From JAFGJQ01 sp964586145 (lineage in GTDB: Bacteria > Planctomycetota > Phycisphaerae > UBA1845): a stretch of DNA of 37,960 nucleotides. The position numbers and the translations under genes are program-made. Positions 15,666 to 22,770 of this stretch are shown here, in pieces. The first letter of the stretch is position 1. Every line of letters begins with the position of its first letter. The DNA is taken from assembly GCA_964586145.1 (NCBI GenBank), contig CAZPHH010000046.1:1-37960 (forward strand). The letters are read 5' to 3'. The notes below the pieces were generated by a model. It had not been told where the DNA came from. It made no database searches and saw only the letters and a program-made list of their open reading frames with translations.

Positions 15666-16166
15666 ATGAAGTTCGAGTTGATCGACCGAATCATCGAATT
15701 GGAGCCGGACACGCGGATCGTGGCCACCAAATCCGTCTCGCTGGCCGAAGAGTACCTGGCCGACCATTTCCCCACTTTTCCGATTTTGCCCGGTGTGCTG
15801 ATGCTCCAGGCCATGGTGGACGCCGCGTCGTGGCTGACCCGCGTCAGCACCCATTTCGCCCACAGCCTGATCTTGCTGACCGAGGTCCGCAATGTTACAT
15901 ACAAGAGTTTCGTCAAGCCCGGCCAACAGATGCGGCTGGACGTGGCGTGCCGCCGCTTGGGCGAGGCGGACGGCGAATTCGCCGGAACCGGCCATTGCGG
16001 CCCGGTCGAGGTGGTCAAGGGGCGCTTTGTCCTGAGGCACTTCAATCTGGCGGATGAGAACCCGGCGCTGGCCTCGCTCGACCGGCGGGTCATTCAGGCG
16101 GCGCGGGCGCGGTACGGCTTGTTATGCAACCACCACGACGAAGCGAGCGCCGACTCTGCGGCGTAG
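15666..16166 (+). CDS. FabZ/FabA-like hotdog protein lacking the catalytic Glu
   Basis: The 166-residue hotdog-fold protein has the central-helix motif of 3-hydroxyacyl-ACP dehydratases. 'DHFPTFPILPGVLMLQAM' contains the catalytic His34, but the paired Glu, as in FabZ 'ILEAMAQ', is Gln48. The hotdog strand 'LTEVRNVTYKSFVKPGQQMRLDV' follows normally. FabZ dehydrates beta-hydroxyacyl-ACP using both His and Glu, so this copy may be inactive, altered in specificity, or a partner for the second dehydratase-like protein encoded at 16660-17136. It is the first gene of a five-gene operon. The ribosome binding site is weak. The C-terminus is longer than FabZ by some 20 residues. Confidence 0.85.
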   Translation: MKFELIDRIIELEPDTRIVATKSVSLAEEYLADHFPTFPILPGVLMLQAMVDAASWLTRVSTHFAHSLILLTEVRNVTYKSFVKPGQQMRLDVACRRLGEADGEFAGTGHCGPVEVVKGRFVLRHFNLADENPALASLDRRVIQAARARYGLLCNHHDEASADSAA

Positions 16167-16215
16167 TCCGATGGACCGCCGGTCCGGCGGGTCGAAGTGA
16201 AGGAGGAAAAACCCT

Positions 16216-16611
16216 ATGGCGATGAGTCGCGACGAGGTGTTCAAGAAGGTCGAGTCCGTGCTGGTGGACGCGCTGGGGGTGGACGACGACGAGGTGACGG
16301 AAGAGGCCACGCTCACCGGCGATCTCGGTGCGGAGAGCATCGACTTTCTCGACATCGTCTTCCGGCTGGAGAAGGCGTTCGAGATCAAGATCCCGCGCGG
16401 CGAGCTCTTTCCCGACGACATCCTGAACAACCCGGACTTCGTCGAGAACGGCCGGATGACGACAGCCGGGCTGACCCAGCTCAAGAGAAGCATGCCGCAC
16501 GCCAACTTCTCGGAGTTCGAGAAGGACCCCAGCGTCTCGCGGATGCCTGACCTGTTCACGGTGAAGGCCATCGTGGATTTCGTGGCGCTGAAGCTGAACC
16601 AGAGCGGGTAG
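16216..16611 (+). CDS. Acyl carrier protein, long variant
   Basis: The 131-residue carrier protein carries acyl chains on phosphopantetheine. The attachment site is Ser41 in 'GDLGAESIDFLDIVFRLEKAFEIKIP', matching the G-x-x-S-(I/L)-D pattern. Ordinary ACPs have about 80 residues. Here an extra 40-50 residues, about 68-115 ('FPDDILNNPDFVENGR' to 'EKDPSVSRMPDLFTV'), separate helix II/III from the final helix 'VKAIVDFVALKL'. A strong GGAGG (16202-16206) precedes ATG 16216 by nine bases; a second ATG two codons later is possible. It sits between two dehydratase-like genes and upstream of two ketosynthase-like genes, so it is probably the dedicated carrier of this pathway. Confidence 0.92.
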   Translation: MAMSRDEVFKKVESVLVDALGVDDDEVTEEATLTGDLGAESIDFLDIVFRLEKAFEIKIPRGELFPDDILNNPDFVENGRMTTAGLTQLKRSMPHANFSEFEKDPSVSRMPDLFTVKAIVDFVALKLNQSG

Positions 16612-16659
16612 CGGACGGAGTCCGCCTCGGAGCGGCCCGTTTCCCACGCGGAGTTCCGC

Positions 16660-17136
16660 ATGCGTTGGATGTGGATTGACACCTTTGTCGCGTTCGAGCC
16701 CGGCAAGCGGGCGATGGCCGTCAAGAACGTCAGTCGGTCGGAGGATCACCTGCACGACCACTTTCCCGGTTTCCCCGTCATGCCCGCGTCGCTCATGATC
16801 GAAGGCATGGCCCAAACCGCCGGCGTCCTGGTCGGAGAGGCCCGGCGCTTCCGGGAGAAGGTCCTGCTGGCCAAAATCCGCCGTGCCCGTTTCGACGACT
16901 ACTGCACCCCGGGGGATCGCATCCGCTACGAAGCCTTCATCGAGGCGATCGATGAAGCGGCCGCCACCACCCGCGGGATCGTCTACAAGGAGGATCGGCC
17001 CATCGGGGAAGTGGACCTGATGTTCTCCCACGCCGACAACGCGGCCACCGACCTGGGCCTGCCCGGGCACAACTTCGTATTCACGGATCAGTTCATGGAC
17101 CTGTTAACGGCCTTCAACGTCAGGACTGCGGACTGA
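16660..17136 (+). CDS. FabZ-like 3-hydroxyacyl-ACP dehydratase
   Basis: The 158-residue hotdog protein keeps the full dehydratase dyad: 'DHFPGFPVMPASLMIEGMAQTAG' gives His34 and Glu48 at exactly the positions of His34 and Gln48 in the first hotdog gene of this operon. 'VLLAKIRRARFDDYCTPGDRIRYEAFI' supplies the strand that pairs in the dimer. The usual Pro-Gly before the central helix is Pro-Ala here. GGAG (16650-16653) precedes the ATG by six bases. It probably dehydrates a beta-hydroxyacyl chain on the neighbouring ACP; whether it forms a homodimer or pairs with the Gln48 protein is unknown. Confidence 0.88.
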   Translation: MRWMWIDTFVAFEPGKRAMAVKNVSRSEDHLHDHFPGFPVMPASLMIEGMAQTAGVLVGEARRFREKVLLAKIRRARFDDYCTPGDRIRYEAFIEAIDEAAATTRGIVYKEDRPIGEVDLMFSHADNAATDLGLPGHNFVFTDQFMDLLTAFNVRTAD

Positions 17137-17163
17137 CGGGTGGGCCGACCGAGTGGAATTCCC

Positions 17164-18501
17164 ATGACCGGCGAACGACGAGTCGCAATCACCGGCCTCG
17201 GCACCATCACCCCCCTGGGAATCGGAATCGAACCCCTGTGGGAGGGATTGATGGCCGGGCGCTGCGGACTCAAACCCATCGAGGCTTTCGACGCCTCGGG
17301 CCTGGCCTCGCGGCTTGGCGGCGAGATCCCCGGCCTCAAGGCTGCCGACTACGTGCCCAAGAGCTACCGCAAAAGCGTCAAGGTGATGGCCCGCGACATC
17401 GAGATCGCCGTGGCCGCCGCCCACGCCGCGGTGCGGGACGCCGGCCTGAACACCCGGTGCCTCGTGGAACGGGGCGAGGCGACCGGCCCCGTGAATGTGG
17501 ATCCCACGCGGTTCGGGGCCAACATCGGGGCCGGCCTGATCTGCGCCGATCTTCCGGAACTGGCCGGCGCCCTGCACACCGCGGCCGAGAACGGCCGGTT
17601 CAGCCTGGCCCGGTGGGGTCATGAAGGAATGAACAACCTCACGCCGCTGTGGCTGCTGAAGTTTCTGCCCAACATGCTTGGCTGCCACGTGACGATCGTT
17701 CACGACGCGCAGGCGCCCTCCAACACCATCACCTGCGGCGAGGCCTCGAGCCATCTGGCCGTCGGCGAGGCGTACCGCACCATCGCCCGGGGCGCTGCAG
17801 ACGTATGCATCTGCGGAGGGGCCGAAAGCAAGATCAACCCCATGGGCGTCCTGCGGCAGCAACTGCTCAACCGCCTGGCCACAGGATGGGACGACACCCC
17901 GGACCGCGCCTGCCGTCCCTTCTCCGCCCGTCGCCGCGGCATCGTGGTCAGCGAGGGCGGCGGATTGCTGATCCTGGAGGAAATGGGACACGCCCGAGCC
18001 CGTCGGGCCCGTATCTACGGCGAGGTGATCGGCTTCGGCGCCAGCGCGAACACGAGCAGTTGGACGCAGCCGGATCCGGACGGCGCCGGGCTGGCAGCGG
18101 CGATCCGGGCCGCTCTGCACGATGCGGGGGTTTCGGCGGATGCGATCGACCTGGTCGGCACATTCGGCGGCGGGCTGGTGGGGCATGATGCCTCGGAGCT
18201 GAAGGCCCTGCAGAACGCCCTGGGCAGCCGCTTCGACGGCCTGCCCGCCATCGCCACGAAGGGATCGCTGGGCAACGCCGGCGCCGGCGCCGGTGCGTTG
18301 GACCTGGCCGTCAGCGTGATGGCCCTGGCCCACAACACGCTGCCCCCTTCGCGGAACACCGACGACCCGGACCCGGAATGCCGCCTGGCGTTCGCGACGA
18401 AGGACCCGGCCGACGCGCGGATCCGCTGCCTGCTCAGCGTGGGGTATGCCCTGAGCGGCGGACAGAACGCGGCCCTTATCATCCGGAAGTACGAGGAGTA
18501 G
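17164..18501 (+). CDS. Ketosynthase-like protein without catalytic triad (chain-length-factor-like)
   Basis: The 445-residue thiolase-fold protein aligns throughout with FabF-type ketosynthases ('RVAITGLGTITPLGIG' at the N-terminus, 'GAADVCICGGAES', 'LLSVGYALSGGQNAALII' at the end), but the triad is lost. Aligned without gaps to the ketosynthase encoded directly downstream, the active-site Cys position is Glu193 in 'TITCGEASS', with a Cys two residues earlier. The His of 'THGTGT' is replaced in 'VGTFGGG', and the His of 'KSMFGHL' is Asn in 'KGSLGNAG'. Type II polyketide and aryl-polyene systems pair an active KS with such an inactive partner that sets chain length. ATG 17164 is preferred over GTG 17140. 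The next gene starts four bases after the stop. Confidence 0.85.
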   Translation: MTGERRVAITGLGTITPLGIGIEPLWEGLMAGRCGLKPIEAFDASGLASRLGGEIPGLKAADYVPKSYRKSVKVMARDIEIAVAAAHAAVRDAGLNTRCLVERGEATGPVNVDPTRFGANIGAGLICADLPELAGALHTAAENGRFSLARWGHEGMNNLTPLWLLKFLPNMLGCHVTIVHDAQAPSNTITCGEASSHLAVGEAYRTIARGAADVCICGGAESKINPMGVLRQQLLNRLATGWDDTPDRACRPFSARRRGIVVSEGGGLLILEEMGHARARRARIYGEVIGFGASANTSSWTQPDPDGAGLAAAIRAALHDAGVSADAIDLVGTFGGGLVGHDASELKALQNALGSRFDGLPAIATKGSLGNAGAGAGALDLAVSVMALAHNTLPPSRNTDDPDPECRLAFATKDPADARIRCLLSVGYALSGGQNAALIIRKYEE

Positions 18502-18505
18502 CCCC

Positions 18506-19801
18506 GTGGGACGCAGAACAGTCATCACCGGGATGGGATGGGTCACGCCGCTGGGCTGTGACATTGAAGACGTATGGGCCAGGCTGCTTCGCTGCGAGAG
18601 CGGCATCGAGCCCACCACCCTGTTTGACGCCCGCACGTTCCCCACCACGTTCTCGGCCGAGGTGAAGAACTTCCGGCTGGAGGATTTTCTCGGGGCCGAT
18701 GCGGCCCGTCATGCCGACGCCGCGCGCAACTCCCGGTTCGCCCTGGCCGCCACGCAACTGGCCTGGGCCTATGCCGGACTCGACCAGGACCCGCCGCCGC
18801 GGCGCGAGCGTGTGGGCGTCTACCTCGGCGGCGGCGAAGGGCCGATCGATTTCGACAACTTCGTCCGCGCCGCCGTGGACGGCTGGAACGACGACGAGAA
18901 CCGGCTGGATTGCGTCCGCTGGGCGGCGGCCGCCGCAGAGCATCTCAATTGCACGTGCGAGATCGAGCAGGACCCCAACATGGCCGCTGCGCACATCGCC
19001 GTCCAGTTCCAGGCGGCCGGGCCCAACTTCAACACCCTTACCGCCTGCGCCGCCAGCACGCAGGCGCTCGGCGAGGCCTACTCGATCATCCGTCGCGGAG
19101 ACGCCGACGTGATGATTTCCGGCGGCGCCCACAGCATGATCCACCCGCTCGGCACCACCGGATTCAACCGACTCACTGCCCTGTCCACGCGGAACGACGA
19201 GTACAAGACCTCCTCCCGTCCCTTTGACCGGACGCGCGACGGATTCGTGCTGGGCGAAGGTTCCGGCATCCTGATCCTGGAAGAGCTGGAGCACGCGCGG
19301 GCCCGCGGGGCGAGACCCCTGGCCGAGATCACGGGGTACGGATCCACCGCCGATGCGTTCCGCATCACCGACATCCACGAGACCGGACGCGGCGGAATCG
19401 CCGCCATGCGGGCGGCCATCGAGTCCGCCGGACTGACCATCCATGACATCGGCTACATCTCCACGCACGGCACGGGCACGGAGGAGAACGACAAGATCGA
19501 ATCGCTCGCCATCCGCACGCTGTTCGGCGAGCGGGCCCCACAGGTGCCGGCCAGCAGCGTCAAGAGCATGTTCGGACACCTCATCGCGGCGGCCGGTGCG
19601 GTCGAGTTGATCACCTGCGTCCTGGCCATCCGTGACGGAATTCTGCCGCCCACGGCCAACTACCGCGAACCGGACCCGAATTGCGACCTGGACTACGTTC
19701 CCAATGCGGCCCGCAAGGCGGAACTGCGCCACGTGCTGTCCAACAGTTTCGGCTTCGGCGGGCAGAACGACTCGCTTGTGCTCAGCGTGTTCGAGGGATG
19801 A
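18506..19801 (+). CDS. Beta-ketoacyl-ACP synthase (FabF/KAS II-type)
   Basis: The 431-residue condensing enzyme has an intact Cys-His-His triad: Cys181 in 'TLTACAAST', His321 in 'ISTHGTGTEEND' and His358 in 'SVKSMFGHLIAAAG'. Lys354 and the C-terminal 'SNSFGFGGQNDSLVL' loop are also present. It condenses malonyl-ACP with an acyl chain by decarboxylation. The GTG start has GAGGAG seven bases upstream, inside the end of the preceding gene. Its tight coupling to a triad-less paralogue suggests an alpha/beta heterodimer. A terminator-like hairpin follows at 19898. This is unlikely to be the housekeeping FabF, because that normally sits with fabD/fabG/acpP, which are absent here. Confidence 0.92.
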   Translation: MGRRTVITGMGWVTPLGCDIEDVWARLLRCESGIEPTTLFDARTFPTTFSAEVKNFRLEDFLGADAARHADAARNSRFALAATQLAWAYAGLDQDPPPRRERVGVYLGGGEGPIDFDNFVRAAVDGWNDDENRLDCVRWAAAAAEHLNCTCEIEQDPNMAAAHIAVQFQAAGPNFNTLTACAASTQALGEAYSIIRRGDADVMISGGAHSMIHPLGTTGFNRLTALSTRNDEYKTSSRPFDRTRDGFVLGEGSGILILEELEHARARGARPLAEITGYGSTADAFRITDIHETGRGGIAAMRAAIESAGLTIHDIGYISTHGTGTEENDKIESLAIRTLFGERAPQVPASSVKSMFGHLIAAAGAVELITCVLAIRDGILPPTANYREPDPNCDLDYVPNAARKAELRHVLSNSFGFGGQNDSLVLSVFEG

Positions 19802-19839
19802 TCCGTGCAGAGGCGGCGACGATTCGGGAAAAAAGACTG

Positions 19840-19867
19840 TTGACATTTGACGATGATTGTGTAAGAC
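19840..19867 (+). promoter_or_regulatory. Candidate promoter between the ketosynthase and transporter genes
   Basis: TTGACA (19840-19845) is a perfect -35 box. Sixteen bases later lies TAAGAC (19862-19867), a weak -10 box. The stretch is markedly AT-richer than its surroundings. The layout mirrors the TTGACC-N16-TAAGGT candidate before the tRNA. If used, it would drive the POT transporter gene with a 120-base leader containing a terminator-like hairpin. Confidence 0.45.
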
Positions 19868-19897
19868 TGAAGCCCGCGCCACGGCAGAGTTCTGCCC

Positions 19898-19958
19898 AAG
19901 CCGCTGGTTTCAACCGGTCCGGTACGCCGCGAAAGTTGGAACCCGCGGCTTTTTCTTT
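19898..19958 (+). terminator. Rho-independent terminator or leader attenuator
   Basis: AAGCCGCTGGTT (19898-19909) pairs with AACCCGCGGCTT (19940-19951), eleven pairs with one T/C mismatch. The loop contains an inner CAAC/GTTG pairing. It is followed by TTTTTCTTT (19950-19958). It ends transcription of the ketosynthase operon, whose last stop is about 100 bases upstream. If the candidate promoter at 19840 is real, it would also act as an attenuator in the leader of the transporter gene. Confidence 0.7.
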
Positions 19959-19991
19959 GGGCCGAATGGACCCCACGCACAGAGGTTGACC

Positions 19992-22733
19992 ATGGCAAAC
20001 CCACAGCCGCCCGCCGTGTCGCCGGAGCCGGCGCGTCACAGCGCCTTCGGCCGCGCCTTCTGGATGCTCAACTGGATCGAGGCGTTCGAGCGCCTGGCCT
20101 ACTTCGGCATCCGCGCGGTCGTGCCCATCTACATCATGCAGGCGACGGAGCCGGGCGGCCTGCACCTGACCGCCACCCACAAGGGCCTCATCTACGCCTG
20201 GTGGGGCGCGGTGCAGTCGTTTCTGCCCCTGTTCACCGGGGGCATCGCCGACCGCTATGGATACAAACGGGTGCTGTTTTTCGCCATCAGCACGAACGTG
20301 ATCGGCTATCTGCTGATGGCCTACCTGCACTCCTATGCCGGGTTCTTCGCGGGCGTGCTTATTCTGGCCCTCGGCACGGCGTTCTTCAAACCGAGTCTGC
20401 AGGGATCCATCGCCCAAAATCTCACGAAGGAGAACTCGTCGCTGGGCTGGGGAATCTTCTACTGGATCGTCAACATCGGCGGGTTCGCCGCGCCCTTCTT
20501 CTCCACCATCGTGCTTGGCAAGCCTCACAGCGCCGAGGGCTGGCAGAACCTGTTCCTGATCTCGGCCGGCTTCACCGCGGCGAATCTGCTCATTCTGTTC
20601 ACGTTTCGCGACGTGCCGTCCGGGGCCGACAAAACCCAAAGCCTCGCCAGGGTCTTCTGGATCACCATCGAGAACATCTGGCCCTACTGGTTCCGCGGCG
20701 GCCGGCTGCACGGCCCGCGAGCCGGACTGGGCGCCGCCCTGGCCGCCGCGGGAATCGTGGTGCTGACCTGGGGCCGCGTGCCTCTGCCGGACGTGCTCTG
20801 TTGGGTGCTCGGACTGGGGTTGCTGGTCGCGGGAGGGGTGCTGATTCTGTGGCTGAAGAACGGCCACTTCATCTGGCAGCTTCGCCTGCCGGTGTTTCTG
20901 CTCATCATGGCGGCCTTCTGGCTGATGATGTACCAGGTCTGGGACCTGCATCCGAACTTCATCGAGGACTGGGTCGACAGCTCCATGGTCGCCCGGCAAC
21001 TGCCCTTCGACCTGACGCAGGAATTCGGCGACCGCGGCCTGCTCCGCGTGCCCCAGCAAATCCTTCTGTCCGCGAACGCCGGCCTGATCATTCTGCTGGT
21101 GCTGCCCATCTCCTGGCTGGTCCGGCGAATGCGGACCCTCAGCGCCATGCTCATCGGCATGACCACCTGCACGGTGGGCACCCTGGTGGCCGGCCTGACC
21201 GGCAACGGATGGATCTTCCTGCTGGGCATCGTCTTCTTCTCCCTGGGAGAGATGCTGACCGGGCCCAAGAAGAACCAGTACCTCGGCCTGATCGCGCCGC
21301 CCGGCAAGAAGGGCCTGTACCTGGGGTACGTGAACATCCCGGTGGGCATCGGGCTGTTCGTCGGCTCGTGGGTTGCCGGCTTCGTCTACGACCGCTACGG
21401 CGAAAAGGCCTCGCTGGCCCTGAAGTACATGGCGGATCGGCCCGCGCTGGTGGCCCAGGCCGCCCGCGCCACGGAGTGGGGCGATTCGCTGGAACTCCTC
21501 CCGGACCTGCTCCAGGTGGACGGCAACGAGGCCTTTGGCCAGGTCTGCGCGCGGGAGAGCCAGGCGCCGGACGCCATGACCGACCGACTGCGGGCCACCT
21601 TCCGCTACGACGCCGGGCAGATCACCAACCTGGCCCTCCAGCATCTCGCGCTGCATTCGGACCGCCGGGCAAAGACCTTCCAGGAACTGGCGTCGGCCAT
21701 CGAGAAAACCAAGGACGCATCCGCCTTCGACCGCGCCGACGCCGAGAAACTCCGCCGTGATGCCGAGCGGAAAGACGGATCAGACCCCGTCGGGATCGCC
21801 CGCTTCGTGCATCTGCTTCCCAAGGCGTCGGGGGTGAACCGAGCCGATGCGTTCGTCATGGCACGCGACGCGCTGATGAAAGAGCGGACGGACGCAGCGA
21901 CGTTGGATGACGCCGCCGTGAAGGAACATCTGTGGGCCCGGTTCGGCGATGATCCGGCCACGTTGAACAACCTCGCCCTGCAGTATCTGGCCCAGGGAAC
22001 CTCCGCTCTGGACGCGCCGGTCGCGGCACTGCTGGCCGAAGCACAGGCGCTGCCCGTAAAGGCCCGCGTCGAACTCATCGAGAAGCGGGTGGGCATCGGA
22101 CGAACCAAATCGTTCGCCGCGCTGAGCCGCGCGTGCGGCGCCGACGACGCCCAAATCGATGCAGTGCTCGCGACACAGAACGTGCCGGACGCCGTACCGG
22201 ATGCCGCCCTGTACGTGTACCTGATGGAGAAGCCGCACTACCAGTTCCTGATCGCGGCCACAACAGACTGGGAGAGGAACACGCAGCTCCTGCGCGAACT
22301 GATCGAACCGGACCCGCAGGCGATTCAGGCCGTTCTGCAAGCGTTTGCCAACGAAGGATGGGCGACTCGGGCGTCCGAAGCGTTCTTCCGGCTCTTCCAA
22401 AGCCCGGTGCCGGAAGAGGAGTCGGCATCCGGCATTCCCTTCGCCCGGCTGGCCCGCAAGCCCGAGATCATTCGAGCGGCCTTCGCCGGCAAGGACTGGT
22501 CCCGGTCGCCGGAGCAGGCGGCCCGTCTGCTGCGGCTGAACCCCTTCGAGGCCCGCGCCCGGGCGGCTGCGGAAATCAACGGCGCGGCGAACGCAACCAC
22601 CCGCCTGCTCTGGACCACGTATGACCCGCAGTACAAGGTCTGGCTCCCCTTCGCGGCCATCGGCGTAGTGGCCATGATCGCCCTGGCCATCTTCGGCCAG
22701 ATGGCCAAACGATGGGCGGATATGAACGCCTGA
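19992..22733 (+). CDS. POT/PTR2-family MFS transporter with large soluble insertion
   Basis: The 913-residue protein is a proton-coupled oligopeptide transporter homologue. The first helix carries the family's proton motif E-x-x-E-R as 'NWIEAFERLAYFGIRAVV'. 'GGIADRYGYKRVL' is the MFS loop and 'GWGIFYWIVNIGGFAAPFF' matches the PTR2 signature. Ordinary members have about 450-550 residues. Here, after 'GSWVAGFVYDRYG' (about 465), a roughly 400-residue, mostly helical hydrophilic segment (about 480-880) intervenes before a final helix 'PFAAIGVVAMIALAIFG'. The insert has an internal duplication: 'ITNLALQHLALHS' (about 545) resembles 'LNNLALQYLAQGT' (about 658). Peptides are the likely substrates. 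The start is placed at ATG 19992. Confidence 0.85.
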   Translation: MANPQPPAVSPEPARHSAFGRAFWMLNWIEAFERLAYFGIRAVVPIYIMQATEPGGLHLTATHKGLIYAWWGAVQSFLPLFTGGIADRYGYKRVLFFAISTNVIGYLLMAYLHSYAGFFAGVLILALGTAFFKPSLQGSIAQNLTKENSSLGWGIFYWIVNIGGFAAPFFSTIVLGKPHSAEGWQNLFLISAGFTAANLLILFTFRDVPSGADKTQSLARVFWITIENIWPYWFRGGRLHGPRAGLGAALAAAGIVVLTWGRVPLPDVLCWVLGLGLLVAGGVLILWLKNGHFIWQLRLPVFLLIMAAFWLMMYQVWDLHPNFIEDWVDSSMVARQLPFDLTQEFGDRGLLRVPQQILLSANAGLIILLVLPISWLVRRMRTLSAMLIGMTTCTVGTLVAGLTGNGWIFLLGIVFFSLGEMLTGPKKNQYLGLIAPPGKKGLYLGYVNIPVGIGLFVGSWVAGFVYDRYGEKASLALKYMADRPALVAQAARATEWGDSLELLPDLLQVDGNEAFGQVCARESQAPDAMTDRLRATFRYDAGQITNLALQHLALHSDRRAKTFQELASAIEKTKDASAFDRADAEKLRRDAERKDGSDPVGIARFVHLLPKASGVNRADAFVMARDALMKERTDAATLDDAAVKEHLWARFGDDPATLNNLALQYLAQGTSALDAPVAALLAEAQALPVKARVELIEKRVGIGRTKSFAALSRACGADDAQIDAVLATQNVPDAVPDAALYVYLMEKPHYQFLIAATTDWERNTQLLRELIEPDPQAIQAVLQAFANEGWATRASEAFFRLFQSPVPEEESASGIPFARLARKPEIIRAAFAGKDWSRSPEQAARLLRLNPFEARARAAAEINGAANATTRLLWTTYDPQYKVWLPFAAIGVVAMIALAIFGQMAKRWADMNA

Positions 22734-22752
22734 GCCGCCACCGCCTGGCGGC
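22734..22752. terminator. Hairpin between convergent genes
   Basis: GCCGCCA (22734-22740) and TGGCGGC (22746-22752) form a perfect seven-base stem with a five-base loop, directly after the transporter stop codon and 18 bases from the stop of the convergent propeller gene. There is no T tract, so termination efficiency is doubtful. Confidence 0.4.
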
Positions 22753-22770
22753 GCGCAGAAGATGGACTCC

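Noticed and set aside
19782..21656. Minus-strand open frame of 624 codons opposite the POT transporter
   Set aside because: It has a His/Gln/Asp-rich composition without motifs, while the plus strand encodes intact transporter signatures.
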